In this document: piece by piece, positions 50,115 to 59,600 of the stretch
Layout of the letters: each line of letters opens with the position of its first letter
How positions within the stretch are numbered: position 1 is the stretch's first letter
Assembly: GCA_902774815.1 (NCBI GenBank)
Contig: CACYJV010000003.1
Span: forward strand, 62,001-126,000
Origin: an uncultured Prevotellaceae bacterium
GTDB taxonomy: Bacteria; Bacteroidota; Bacteroidia; Bacteroidales; Bacteroidaceae
DNA length: 64,000 nucleotides
Direction of reading: 5' to 3'
The notes under the pieces: generated by a model
Databases searched by the model: none
What the model was told of the DNA's origin: nothing
Seen by the model: only the letters and a program-made list of their open reading frames with translations
Program-made: the position numbers and the translations under genes

Positions 50115-50137
50115 CTGCTTAGTTTTGACTATCTTTG
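50107..50137 (+). promoter_or_regulatory. Promoter of kduI
   Basis: TTTG at 50107-50110, 19 bp, TATCTTTG at 50130-50137, 42 bases before the ATG. Confidence 0.7.
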
Positions 50138-50179
50138 CAGATTGGAAACCATATCATTACCATAATATCAGAAAAAGAA

Positions 50180-51025
50180 ATGAAGACAAACTATGAATTG
50201 CGCTATGCCTCGCATCCCGAGGATGCAAAGCATTATGACACAACGCGTCTGCGCCGCGATTTCCTGATTGAGAAAGTGTTTGCCAAGGACGAGGTGAACA
50301 TGGTCTATTCGATGTACGACCGCATGGTCGTTGGTGGTGCCATGCCTGTTGACGAATGTCTGAAACTGGAGGCCATCGACCCCTTGAAGGCTCCGTTCTT
50401 CACCACACGTCGCGAACTCGGCATCTACAATGTCGGCGAAGGTGCTGGCATCGTGAAGGTTGGCGACGAAGAGTTTGAACTCGGTTTCAAGGAGGCTCTA
50501 TACGTGGGCAGTGGCGACCGCGATGTATTCTTCTGTTCGAAGGACGCTAAGAAACCCGCCAAGTTCTACTTCAACTCATGTGTTGCCCACACCTCTTATC
50601 CCAACAAAAAGATTACGAAGCAGGATGCCGTCGTTGCCCATATGGGATCATTGGAGATGTCAAATGAGCGTAATATCAACAAGATGATTGTGAATCAGGT
50701 GCTACCCACATGCCAGCTGCAGATGGGTATGACGGAGTTAGCCACGGGTTCCATTTGGAACACCATGCCTGCCCACATCCACTCACGCCGTATGGAGGCC
50801 TACTTCTACTTCGAAGTGCCCGAAGGACAAGCTGTCTGCCATTTCATGGGCGAGCCACAGGAAACACGTCACATCTGGATGAAGGGCGATCAAGCAGTGC
50901 TTTCACCCGAATGGAGCATCCACTCAGCCGCAGCTACCCACAACTATACATTCATCTGGGGCATGGGAGGCGAGAACCTCGACTACGGCGACCAAGATTT
51001 CTTCGAGATTACGGACTTAAAGTAA
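50180..51025 (+). CDS. kduI: 5-dehydro-4-deoxy-D-glucuronate isomerase
   Basis: 281 residues from the ATG at 50180; a longer frame begins upstream but MKTNYELRYASHPEDAKHYD is the family N-terminus. Cupin-fold zinc enzyme converting DKI (5-keto-4-deoxyuronate), the product of uronate lyases, to DKII. Marks: GGAMPVDECLKLEAIDPLKA, ELGIYNVGEGAGIVKVG, YVGSGDRDVFFCSKDA, and the metal-binding stretch MPAHIHSRRMEAYFYFEVP with WSIHSAAATHNYTFIWGMGG. The next pathway gene, kduD, lies 559 bases downstream, with an inserted four-helix-bundle gene between. Confidence 0.96.
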   Translation: MKTNYELRYASHPEDAKHYDTTRLRRDFLIEKVFAKDEVNMVYSMYDRMVVGGAMPVDECLKLEAIDPLKAPFFTTRRELGIYNVGEGAGIVKVGDEEFELGFKEALYVGSGDRDVFFCSKDAKKPAKFYFNSCVAHTSYPNKKITKQDAVVAHMGSLEMSNERNINKMIVNQVLPTCQLQMGMTELATGSIWNTMPAHIHSRRMEAYFYFEVPEGQAVCHFMGEPQETRHIWMKGDQAVLSPEWSIHSAAATHNYTFIWGMGGENLDYGDQDFFEITDLK

Positions 51026-51075
51026 GGAGTGTAGGAGTGTAGGAGTGTAGACAATACTCTTTATCCTTGACTCTT
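51026..51075 (+). repeat. Left inverted repeat of the IVP-gene cassette (three GGAGTGTA units)
   Basis: Begins on the base after the kduI stop. Three perfect 8-bp units GGAGTGTA (51026-51049) followed by GACAATACTCTTTATCC. The right repeat at 51518-51569 is the reverse complement of this order. Confidence 0.8.
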
Positions 51076-51112
51076 CTCTTTATCCTTCAAGACTCTGTAT
51101 AGAACAGCTGGT

Positions 51113-51487
51113 ATGGACCTATTTTCTTTTGAAAGAATTGTAGCCTGGCAGAAAGCGCATCAGTTCACGCTGTTGGTTTATAAGGTAACTCAGAGCTTTC
51201 CTGATAATGAGCACTATGGGCTCGTTTCGCAGTTTCGGAGAGCAGCGGTTTCAATAGGTGCTAATATTGCAGAAGGCTATAAGAAGTTGGGTAAGGCAGA
51301 CAAGCTGCGCTTTTTGAATATCTCAGAGGGGAGCTTGGCTGAATGCGAAAACTACATAGTCTTGTCAAGGGATTTAGGTTTTGTTGGCGAAGAAGACTAC
51401 TTGCTCTTACACAACTCTGCAGAGGAGGTAGGACGACTGCTGACGGCGTACAGCAACGGAATCATTAACAATAACGGAATTAAATAA
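51113..51487 (+). CDS. Four-helix-bundle protein of the 23S rRNA intervening-sequence (S23/IVP) family
   Basis: 124 residues. Family pattern: FERIVAWQKAHQFTLLVYKV (helix 1), QSFPDNEHYGLVSQFRRAAV, then SIGANIAEGYKKLGKADKLR, FLNISEGSLAECENYIVLSR, and a last amphipathic helix. Such proteins were first found as ORFs inside the intervening sequences of 23S rRNA in spirochaetes and are common as free genes in Bacteroidetes; the diversity-generating retroelement accessory protein Avd shares the fold. Function is unknown; nucleic-acid binding is suspected from the basic surface. Here it sits between kduI and kduD, bounded by inverted 8-bp repeat arrays. Confidence 0.88.
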   Translation: MDLFSFERIVAWQKAHQFTLLVYKVTQSFPDNEHYGLVSQFRRAAVSIGANIAEGYKKLGKADKLRFLNISEGSLAECENYIVLSRDLGFVGEEDYLLLHNSAEEVGRLLTAYSNGIINNNGIK

Positions 51488-51517
51488 AACTTGGAGTAAT
51501 TAGGATGGGTAACTGCT

Positions 51518-51569
51518 GATGGATAAGACTATCGTCTACACTCCTTCACTTCTACACTCCTACACTCCT
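51518..51569 (-). repeat. Right inverted repeat of the IVP-gene cassette
   Basis: GGATAAGACTATCGTC followed by TACACTCC (51537-51544), a degenerate unit TTCACTTC, TACACTCC, TACACTCC (to 51568). Reversed, this is GGAGTGTA x2, one variant unit, GGAGTGTA, then GAC..AT, matching the left repeat block for block. It ends 15 bases before the kduD ATG. Confidence 0.8.
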
Positions 51570-51584
51570 AAAAACAAGATTATC

Positions 51585-52394
51585 ATGACCAGTTTAAAAG
51601 ATTTTTCATTGGAAGGTAAGAATGCGTGGATCACTGGCGCATCTTACGGTATCGGCTTCAACATTGCGAAGGCATTCGTGGCAGCCGGAGTGAAGAACAT
51701 CATCTTCAACGACATCAACGAGGCTGCCCTCGAGCGCGGACTGAACAACTACCGCGAGGCAGGCATCGAGAACGTGAAGGGCTACGTCTGCGACGTGACC
51801 AAGGAAGACGACGTGAAGGCTCTCGTGGAGAAGATCCACGAGGAAGTGGGCCAAATCGACATTCTCGTCAACAACGCTGGCATCATCAAGCGCATCCCCA
51901 TGCACGAGATGAAGCGTGCCGAGTTCCAGCAGGTCATCGACATCGACCTCGTAGGTCCGTTCATCGTCAGCTCGGCTGTGCTGCCTGAGATGATGGAGCG
52001 CCGCGAAGGCAAGATCATCAACATCTGCTCGATGATGTCGGAGCTGGGTCGCGAGACCGTGTCGGCATACGCTGCCGCCAAGGGTGGACTGAAGATGCTG
52101 ACCCGCAACATCTGCTCGGAGTATGGCGAGTACAACATCCAGTGCAACGGCATTGGCCCGGGCTACATCGCCACACCGCAGACAGCACCGCTGCGCGAGC
52201 GTCAGGCTGACGGCTCACGCCATCCCTTCGACTCGTTCATCTGCGCCAAGACGCCTGCCGGACGCTGGCTCGAGCCTGAGGAACTGGGTGGTCCTGCCGT
52301 GTTCCTGGCTTCGCATGCCAGTGACGCCGTCAACGGCCACGTGCTCTATGTCGACGGCGGTATCCTCGCCTATATCGGCAAGCAGCCGCAGTAA
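51585..52394 (+). CDS. kduD: 2-dehydro-3-deoxy-D-gluconate 5-dehydrogenase (SDR family)
   Basis: 269 residues from the ATG at 51585 (MTSLKDFSLEGKNAWITGAS). Short-chain dehydrogenase with nucleotide-binding GASYGIG (about 18-24), NNAG, the active-site SMMSE and YAAAKGG, and the DGG near the C-terminus. Reduces DKII to 2-keto-3-deoxygluconate with NADH, following KduI. A gluconate 5-dehydrogenase is the alternative name for close relatives; the kduI linkage favours KduD. Codon use is strongly biased to C/G-ending codons, unlike the IVP-family gene just upstream. Terminator at 52421-52464. Confidence 0.92.
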   Translation: MTSLKDFSLEGKNAWITGASYGIGFNIAKAFVAAGVKNIIFNDINEAALERGLNNYREAGIENVKGYVCDVTKEDDVKALVEKIHEEVGQIDILVNNAGIIKRIPMHEMKRAEFQQVIDIDLVGPFIVSSAVLPEMMERREGKIINICSMMSELGRETVSAYAAAKGGLKMLTRNICSEYGEYNIQCNGIGPGYIATPQTAPLRERQADGSRHPFDSFICAKTPAGRWLEPEELGGPAVFLASHASDAVNGHVLYVDGGILAYIGKQPQ

Positions 52395-52420
52395 GTTATT
52401 CTTACACCATAAACATTTCC

Positions 52421-52464
52421 CCCATAGGTCAGGTCCCATCGCCTGGCCTATGGGTATAGTTTTT
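52421..52464 (+). terminator. Terminator of the kdu operon
   Basis: CCCATAGGTCAGG, loop TCCCATCG, CCTGGCCTATGGG (ending 52454), then TATAGTTTTT. Confidence 0.85.
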
Positions 52465-52789
52465 ATGAAATCAACCAAATATTTTTCCCTGTTATTTCTC
52501 CTCATTTATTTAGCTTCTATAAATGCTCAAGGAGTATATCTCCCTGCGTTACCACCAACAAAAAATTATTAACATTTCCCAAGTCGCTGACTTCGATATA
52601 GAAATAAACGGTATTAAAGGAGGACATCAAAACGTTGTTCCTTATGACTTCTATGCTGCATTTAATTGTGAAGGCAAACATGTTTTATTAGTTCAGTTTC
52701 CCCATTCTGGTATATATGGAATAACCTACATAGAAAACGGTCATGTGTATATGAAAAAATTTTATTTTTCACTTAATAAGGAAAGGATA
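52465..52789 (+). pseudogene. Frameshifted small secreted protein, AT-rich
   Basis: From the ATG at 52465 a signal peptide is read (MKSTKYFSLLFLLIYLASINA) but the frame stops at 52570-52572 after 35 codons. Another frame then continues without stop: ISQVADFDIEINGIKGGHQN, VVPYDFYAAFNCEGKHVLLV, HSGIYGITYIENGHVYMKKF, running straight into the next gene's start. The two halves read as one small secreted beta-rich protein broken by a frameshift near 52560. No homologue recognised. AT-richer than both neighbours, suggesting recent acquisition. An alternative is that the first 35 codons are a genuine small peptide. Confidence 0.45.
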
Positions 52790-53884
52790 ATGAATAAAAA
52801 AATCATCTTTGTTTTCGTTTTGTTAGTTCTCCCTTTGTCCATCCTTGCTTTCGACTTTGAAGAAGGCGGCATCTACTATGACATTACGGGTGATAAGACT
52901 GTCAGCGTGACAAAAGGCGACAAGAAGTACGCTGGCAGCATCGTTCTGCCTGCCACTGTCAGTCACGAGGGAACGAGCTATGCAGTCACATCGGTCAGCG
53001 AGAGAGCCTTTGAGATGTGCGGGCAACTCTTATCCGTCACCCTGCAAGACGGCATCGGAAGCATCGGCGAAGGAGCGTTTGCCTCATGCACGGCACTGAC
53101 GGAGGTGAACCTTCCATCGTCAATCCGTACCATTGGACAAGAGGCCTTTTATGCCACCGAAGCACTTGAGGAGATTTTGTTGCCTGAAGGCTTGGAGCAC
53201 CTTGGAGCTGGAGTGTTCCATTACAGCTGTTTAAGCGATGTCGTAGTGCCTTCGACGGTGACGAAGATTGATGGTGGTTTCATGAGTGGTAAATATGCCT
53301 CATCGGCTGGTGAACCTTCTTTCTACGTGAAATCGCTACAGGTTGCAAAGAATAATCCCAACTACCACTCAAACACAGAGCAGACAGCCATTATTGAGAC
53401 CTCAACAGGGCGCCTCGTACAGGGGTGCGGCAGTACAGTGGTTCCAGAAGAAGTGAAAGTCATCGGCAACCATGCATTCTTCAATTGCAAAAGCTTGGAA
53501 ACGACATTGTTGCCCACAGGAGTTGAGGAGATTGAGTCAAAGGCATTCGCGGGATGCGCGTCTCTCCGTACATTATACTGCCGTGCCACCGTTCCGCCTG
53601 CTTGCACGACTAACATGTTTGGCCTTTCACGCGATGCGAGCCAAATACTGAGCAATTGTACGCTGTACGTTCCGACAGGTTGCCGCGAAGCCTACGAAGG
53701 ACACGAGTGCTGGAAACGGTTCAAGGAAATCGTCGAAATGGATGCCGACGTGATGGGGATAGAACTCTCTGTGAACACCGACCAACAGCCGTTCCGACAC
53801 ATCTACGACCTGCAAGGCCGCCACATGACAGCCACGAAGCATGGCGTAAACATCGTTGACAATAGAAAGATTGTCATCAAGTGA
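52790..53884 (+). CDS. BspA-type leucine-rich repeat protein, secreted
   Basis: 364 residues from the ATG at 52790 (MNKKIIFVFVLLVLPLSILA signal). The open frame extends upstream but that part belongs to the broken gene. FEEGGIYYDITGDKTVSVTK is followed by LRR_5 repeats: VTSVSERAFEMCGQLLSVTL, IGSIGEGAFASCTALTEVNL, IRTIGQEAFYATEALEEILL, VKVIGNHAFFNCKSLETTLL, VEEIESKAFAGCASLRTLYC. The end, HIYDLQGRHMTATKHGVNIV then DNRKIVIK, is like the C-terminal tails of other Prevotella secreted proteins and of the DUF6055-type protein here. Surface adhesion-type proteins of this class are common; ligand unknown. Confidence 0.85.
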   Translation: MNKKIIFVFVLLVLPLSILAFDFEEGGIYYDITGDKTVSVTKGDKKYAGSIVLPATVSHEGTSYAVTSVSERAFEMCGQLLSVTLQDGIGSIGEGAFASCTALTEVNLPSSIRTIGQEAFYATEALEEILLPEGLEHLGAGVFHYSCLSDVVVPSTVTKIDGGFMSGKYASSAGEPSFYVKSLQVAKNNPNYHSNTEQTAIIETSTGRLVQGCGSTVVPEEVKVIGNHAFFNCKSLETTLLPTGVEEIESKAFAGCASLRTLYCRATVPPACTTNMFGLSRDASQILSNCTLYVPTGCREAYEGHECWKRFKEIVEMDADVMGIELSVNTDQQPFRHIYDLQGRHMTATKHGVNIVDNRKIVIK

Positions 53885-53941
53885 GCAAAGCCACCCTTAC
53901 TTCACCATGCTAAACTCTGAATGCTGAGCAATAAACAAAAA

Positions 53942-53980
53942 AACAATAGCGGCTTCCCAATCGGGGAAGTCGCTATTGTT
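53942..53980. terminator. Bidirectional terminator between the LRR and HU genes
   Basis: AACAATAGCG-G-CTTCCC, loop AATC, GGGGAAG-T-CGCTATTGTT, with A-run before and T-rich sequence after; serves both converging genes. Confidence 0.85.
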
Positions 53981-54006
53981 TGTTGCTTTCGTGTAAGAAA
54001 AAACGA

Positions 54007-54279
54007 TTACTTCACAGCCTCAGCAAGCTCAGCACCAGCCTTGAACTTTGCAACCTTCTTAGCGGCGATCGTGATCTTCTCCTTGGTAAGGGGGTTGATA
54101 CCCTCACGGGCGGGCTGCTCCTTCACGGCGAATGTGCCGAAACCAACGAGCTGAACCTTGTCACCTGCTACGAGAGCGTCCTTAATAGCTGCAACTGTGG
54201 CCTCAAGAGCCTTCTTCGAGTCAACCTTCGTCAAACCGGCGGCGGCTGCAATCTTCTCGATCAATTCTGTTTTGTTCAT
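54007..54279 (-). CDS. HU-family DNA-binding protein
   Basis: 90 residues, classic HU length. MNKTELIEKIAAAAGLTKVD start, dimer helices, VQLVGFGTFAVKEQPAREGI and NPLTKEKITIAAKKVAKFKA with the DNA-inserting Pro at the arm tip (NPLT). Histone-like nucleoid protein binding bent DNA as a dimer. Minus strand, own promoter (54335-54365), shared terminator with the LRR gene. Strong codon bias fits high expression. Confidence 0.97.
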   Translation of the reverse strand: MNKTELIEKIAAAAGLTKVDSKKALEATVAAIKDALVAGDKVQLVGFGTFAVKEQPAREGINPLTKEKITIAAKKVAKFKAGAELAEAVK

Positions 54280-54334
54280 ACTTCTGTTTGTTTAAAAGTG
54301 AATAATTCTAATGTAGATTTACCAAATTTGCTGA

Positions 54335-54365
54335 CAAATTTAGGATTTTCCTTTCATAAAACAAA
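54335..54365 (-). promoter_or_regulatory. Promoter of the HU gene
   Basis: On the minus strand TTTG (54362-54365), 19 bp, TAAATTTG (54335-54342), about 55 bases before the ATG. Confidence 0.65.
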
Positions 54366-54447
54366 CAAAAAAGTGAAAAAAGTGATGAATTTAATGAAAA
54401 AAAGTGCTTAATAGCCTGTTTTTCTATTAAATAACGGGATTTTTTAG

Positions 54448-54455
54448 TACTTTTG
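54448..54455 (+). promoter_or_regulatory. -7 box of the rhomboid operon
   Basis: TACTTTTG, 30 bases before the rhomboid ATG; no good -33 box seen. Confidence 0.5.
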
Positions 54456-54485
54456 TGCCCAAATTACGTAAAATCAACAATTACA

Positions 54486-55382
54486 ATGCGAAACATACCG
54501 ACAATCACGAGAAACCTGCTCATCATCAATGTGCTGGTGTTTGTCATAACCGTCTTCGTGGGCGGTGAAAGCTTCCATGGTGAAACCATGTACAAGCTGA
54601 ACAACATTTTCGGTCTGCATTTCTTCATGACCGAACGCTTCCACCTCTATCAGCTGGTGACCTACATGTTCATGCACGGTGGATGGGAGCATTTGTTCTT
54701 CAACATGTTCGCCTTGTGGATGTTTGGATGCGTTGTTGAAAACGTTTGGGGACCGAAAAAGTTCCTGTTCTATTACATAGCATGCGGCATCGGCGCCGGA
54801 CTCTTTCAGGAGGGAGCACAGTTCTGCGACTATCTAGGTCTGTTCGGACAACCTACCATCAACATCGGAGCCACCGTAGGAGCTTCGGGTGCCATCTACG
54901 CCATCCTATTGGCCTTCGGCATGATCTTCCCTGAGGAGCGCATCTTCATCTTCCCCCTGCCTATCCCCATCAAAGCCAAGTGGTTCGTCATCTTCTATGC
55001 CGGTGTCGAACTCTTCTCGGCCCTCTCAACCACAGGCGACGGCGTGGCCCATCTGGCCCACCTTGGTGGTATGGTGTTTGGTTTCTTCATGATACGCTAT
55101 TGGCGGAAGCATCCAACCATGGGCTATGGCAAGTCGCAAGGCGAACAATTCTTCGACCGACTACGCTCGTCGTGGGAGAAGCGTACCAACAAGCAGGCCG
55201 ACTCAGGCCGCTCGCGCACCACAACGACTTCCACAGGTAACGTCGACTGGGATTATAACGCCCGCCAACAGCAGGAACAGGCCGAGATAGACCGCATCCT
55301 TGACAAGATCCGTAAGAGCGGCTACGACAGCCTGACCTCGGAAGAGAAGCGCCGACTCTTCGACCAAAGTAACAAGTCGTAG
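54486..55382 (+). CDS. Rhomboid-family intramembrane serine protease
   Basis: 298 residues from the ATG at 54486 (MRNIPTITRNLLIINVLVFV). Six membrane helices; HGGWEHLFFNMFALWMFG in loop 1/helix 2, catalytic S134 in GASGAIYAI, and catalytic His (H192) in HLAHLGGMVFG. The C-terminal ~70 residues are a polar cytoplasmic tail with EEQAEIDRILDKIRKSG-like helix (EQAEIDRILDKIRKSGYDSL TSEEK split), a tail often seen in Bacteroidetes rhomboids. Substrate unknown. The EEP-family gene follows after 55 bases and both are probably one operon. Confidence 0.95.
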   Translation: MRNIPTITRNLLIINVLVFVITVFVGGESFHGETMYKLNNIFGLHFFMTERFHLYQLVTYMFMHGGWEHLFFNMFALWMFGCVVENVWGPKKFLFYYIACGIGAGLFQEGAQFCDYLGLFGQPTINIGATVGASGAIYAILLAFGMIFPEERIFIFPLPIPIKAKWFVIFYAGVELFSALSTTGDGVAHLAHLGGMVFGFFMIRYWRKHPTMGYGKSQGEQFFDRLRSSWEKRTNKQADSGRSRTTTTSTGNVDWDYNARQQQEQAEIDRILDKIRKSGYDSLTSEEKRRLFDQSNKS

Positions 55383-55437
55383 GGGGCAAACCCTACAATA
55401 AGTAGGGGGCGGCAACTCAAAAACTGAAACGAACGTA

Positions 55438-56595
55438 ATGCTGAAACAACTAAAGCGCTTCACGCTGCAAGTCATTGCTGGAGCGAACATTGCAACCATA
55501 CTGGTCATGCTCTTCGTGGGATACAGCGACCGCGTGTCGCCAGAAACCTTTCCCACATTGTCCACCGCCGGACTGGCCTTCCCTGCCATCTTGGTGGTGA
55601 ACTTGGCTTTTCTGTTGTTCTGGCTCATCTTCAAACCCCTCTATGCCCTCATCCCCATCGGCGGACTGCTGCTGGGTTTCCAACCCGTGCGCAACTACTG
55701 CCCGCTGAACCTGCTGTCGCCCAGCCATGCCGAAGCCGGTAAAGACTCTGTCATCACCCTGCTCTCCTTCAACGCCTACAACCTGGAGCAACTGTCGGTT
55801 TCCGACTTCCAGCGGCATGTCGTTGATTACCTCCTTGAGCAGGATGCCGATATCGTTTGTATGCAGGAGTTCCAGATGACCGTTGCCACACGTGAGACGT
55901 TGTCCAACCACTATCCCTACATCGACACCACACGCGTGGTGAGGGGAGGCGATGCCCTCACCGTGATGAGTCGCTTCCCTATTCTCGGTAAACAGCACAT
56001 CTACTCCTATTCGCCTGATAACCAACGTGCCGAGGCCCATTCTGCAGCCTTCCTGTTGCAACTGGACACCGACACCCTCGTCGTTGTCAACAGCCATCTG
56101 GAGTCCACCCGCCTCACCGAACAGGAACGAGCCAACTTCAAGCGCATCGTAAAGGGCGACATGGAGCGCAACGATGCAGGACGCGAGTCGAAGAAGCTGC
56201 TCGAACGCCTCGCTGAGTCTACCCGCCTGCGGGCTCCTCAGGTCACAGCTCTTTGCCAATACATCGACTCCGTTCAACGTTCCCCGCAGGACGACAAATC
56301 CACCCCCCATCAGAAAGCCACGAATGGGCAGGCAGGACTGCTGCTCTGCGGCGACTTCAACGATGGTCCCATCTCCTATGCCCATCACGCTGTTGCCGAA
56401 AGGCTGACCGACTGCTATGTGAAGAGTGGCAACGGACCTGGCATCAGCTATCATGCTAACGCATTTTACGTGCGCATCGACCACATTTTCTGCTCCAGCC
56501 AGTGGCAACCCGTTTACACCAAAATTGACAAAAATATGGCCTTTTCCGACCATTATCCCCTCATTTGTACCCTAAAAAGGCCTCTTAAACCTTAA
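55438..56595 (+). CDS. Membrane-anchored endonuclease/exonuclease/phosphatase-family protein
   Basis: 385 residues. Two or three N-terminal membrane helices (about 12-28, 45-62, 65-82) followed by an EEP domain facing the periplasm: ITLLSFNAYNLE (metal Asn), DADIVCMQEF (metal Glu), LTVMSRFPILG, LVVVNSHLESTRL, LLLCGDFNDGPISY (Asp/Asn pair), YVRIDHIFCS, and SDHYPLICTL (catalytic His). Family members include phosphodiesterases acting on lipids, DNA or nucleotides; the substrate here is unknown. Usual partner of a rhomboid gene in this group. Confidence 0.9.
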   Translation: MLKQLKRFTLQVIAGANIATILVMLFVGYSDRVSPETFPTLSTAGLAFPAILVVNLAFLLFWLIFKPLYALIPIGGLLLGFQPVRNYCPLNLLSPSHAEAGKDSVITLLSFNAYNLEQLSVSDFQRHVVDYLLEQDADIVCMQEFQMTVATRETLSNHYPYIDTTRVVRGGDALTVMSRFPILGKQHIYSYSPDNQRAEAHSAAFLLQLDTDTLVVVNSHLESTRLTEQERANFKRIVKGDMERNDAGRESKKLLERLAESTRLRAPQVTALCQYIDSVQRSPQDDKSTPHQKATNGQAGLLLCGDFNDGPISYAHHAVAERLTDCYVKSGNGPGISYHANAFYVRIDHIFCSSQWQPVYTKIDKNMAFSDHYPLICTLKRPLKP

Positions 56596-56643
56596 AAAAT
56601 GAATAAATAAAGCGTAAAATTTTCCAAAATGATAAAAAATGCG

Positions 56644-56651
56644 TAACTTTG
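56644..56651 (+). promoter_or_regulatory. -7 box of secDF
   Basis: TAACTTTG, 48 bases before the secDF ATG. Confidence 0.55.
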
Positions 56652-56698
56652 TGCGCTTAAAACGAGAACAAGTACAAATCAAACAATAAAAACGTAAA

Positions 56699-59600
56699 AT
56701 GCAAAACAAAGGAATTGTAATTGTAACCGCCGTCTTACTGACGCTTGCAAGCATCTTCTACTTGTCGTTCTCGGCAGCCACCAGCTACTTCGATAAGCAG
56801 GCAGCCAAGATCGAAGATCCCATTAAGCAGCAGGACTACAAAGATTCTGTGAAGTATCTGGGCATCTACACCTACCAGAACTGCTTGGAGACGCAGATTG
56901 GTCTCGGATTGGACCTGAAGGGCGGTATGAACGTCATTCTTGAGATTTCCGTGCCCGACGTAGTCGACATGCTCGCCGATCACAAGAAGGATGCTGACTT
57001 CGTCAAATCAATGAGCGAAGCCAAAGCTGAAGAAGAGACGAGTCAGGATGACTTCATCTCGTTGTTTATCAAGGCTTTCCACAAGAACGCCCCCAACCGT
57101 CGCCTCGCCGAGATCTTTGCCACGCAGCAGCTGCAGGGCAAGGTGTCGCCACAGAGCACCGACAAGGAGGTAGAGAAGGCTCTGCGCGCTGAAGTGCAGA
57201 CCGCCATCGACAACTCGTTCAACGTGGTCCGCACACGTATCGACAAGTTCGGCGTCGTGCAGCCCAACATCCAGAAGCTCGAAGGTCAGGACGGCCGCAT
57301 CATGGTCGAAATGCCTGGTATCCGTGAGCCTGAGCGTATGCGTAAGCTGCTGCAGGGTTCGGCCAACCTGGAGTTCTGGGAGACCTACAACGCTGAGGAA
57401 ATCATCCCCTACCTCTCACAGCTCGACACCCGTCTTGCCAACGAAGGCACCGAGGCTAAGGCCGACACCACCGTGAAGGCTGAGGAACCCGTTGCCGAGG
57501 CTAAGGCTGAGGAAGCAAAGGCTGACACCACCAAGGCTCAGCCCAAGTTCCAGGTCACCAGCGATAAGAACAAGGCTGGCGTAACTGCCAACACCGAGGC
57601 TCAGATGGCCGAGGCTAAGAAGCAGCACCCGCTGCTCGCCATGTTGCAGACCACCGGTAACGGTTCGCTGTCGCTCGTTGGTTATGCCAACGTTCGCGAT
57701 ACCGCCGAGATCGATAAGATCATCTACTCCGACCTGGCCAAGCAGATCATCCCCTCCGACTGCAAGCTCCTCTGGAGTGCCAAGCCCGAGGATGGCCTGA
57801 CAGCCAAGAACATCTACGGTCTCTATGCCATCAAGGTGACCAGCACCTCTGGCCGTGCTCCTCTGGAGGGTGACGTTGTGACCGATGCCAGCGACCAGTT
57901 CAACCACCTGACCGGTGCTCCTGAGGTATCGATGTCGATGAACACCGACGGTGCCCGTCGTTGGGCTGCTCTCACCAAGGCTAACGTCGGCAAGGCTATC
58001 GCCATTGTGCTCGACGGCGTTGTCTACTCCGCACCCCGTGTAAACGGTGAGATCGACGGTGGACAGTCGTCCATCTCCGGTAACTTCACCATCGAAGATA
58101 CCAAGGACCTTGCCAACACCCTGAAGTCTGGTCGTATGCCCGCTCCCGCACGTATCGTACAGGAAGAAGTGGTAGGACCTACGCTCGGTGCACAGTCCAT
58201 CCAGCAGGGTATCATCTCGTTCATCATCGCCTTCGTGCTGCTGATGCTCTACATGTTGCTCATGTACAACCTCATCCCCGGTATGATGGCTAACCTCGCC
58301 CTGCTCGTGAACATCTTCTTCACGCTGGGTATCCTCACATCGTTCCAGGCTGCTCTGACCATGTCGGGTATCGCAGGTATGGTGCTGTCACTCGGTACCG
58401 CCGTCGACGCCAACGTGCTCATTTACGAGCGCATTAAGGAAGAACTCCGGTCGGGTAAGCAGATCAAGCAGGCCGTGGCCGCTGGTTACGACAATGCCTT
58501 CTCGGCTATCTTCGACTCCAACCTGACTTCTATCATCACCGGTATCATCCTCTACCTCTTCGGTACAGGTCCCATCCGTGGCTTCGCTACGACTTGGATC
58601 ATTGGTATCATCTGCTCGTTCTTCACCGCTGTGTTCCTCACACGTCTTGTCTACGAGCACCAGATGAAGAAAGACCGTTGGCTCGGCCTCACCTTCTGCA
58701 CCAAGTTCTCGAAGAACCTTATGCAGGGCACCAAGTTCCGCTTCATGTCGGCTTGGAACACCACTCGCTGGGTAGTGCTCGGCGCCATCGCCGTGTTCGC
58801 CATCAGCCTTGCTACCATGGGTCTGAGCCGCAGTATCGACTTCACCGGTGGCCGCAACTACGTCATCCAGTTCGAGAAAGCCGTTGAGCCTGAGGAAGTA
58901 CGTGGCATCCTTGCTGAGACCTTCCCCGGTTGCAACACCAGCGCCCTTGCCCTTGGTACCGACAACAAGACCATCCGTATGTCGACCAACTACAAGATCG
59001 AGTCCAACAGTCCTACTGTTGACGACGAGGCTGAGGCAATGCTCTACGAAGGTCTGAAGAAGGCTGGTCTCGTCAGCCAGGCCGACGTGGCATCGTTCAA
59101 GAACCCCGACATCCGTGAGGGTGGCTCCATCATCAGTTCTACCAAGGTGGGTCCTTCCATCGCTAAGAACATCACCCACGGAGCATTCATCAGCGTGTTC
59201 ATCGCCCTGATTGCCATCTTCCTCTACATCCTGCTCCGCTTCCGCAACGTGGCCTTCTCAGTAGGTTCAACCATTGCCCTGGTGTTCGACGCCCTGACCG
59301 TGATCGGCCTGTTCTCGCTGCTGCAGCACGTGATGCCGTTCTCGCTCGAGGTCGACCAGACATTCATCGGTGCCGTGCTGACCGTAATCGGTTACTCCAT
59401 CAACGATAAGGTGGTGGTATTCGACCGTATCCGTGAGAACCTGAAGCTGCACCCGAAACAGGACATCCAGAAGGTGTTCAACGACTCCATCAACCAGACG
59501 TTGGCACGTACCATCAACACCTCGCTGTCAACTCTTATCGTGCTGCTCTGTATCCTCTTCATTGGTGGTAGCAGCATCAAGGGCTTCGCCTTCGCCATGA

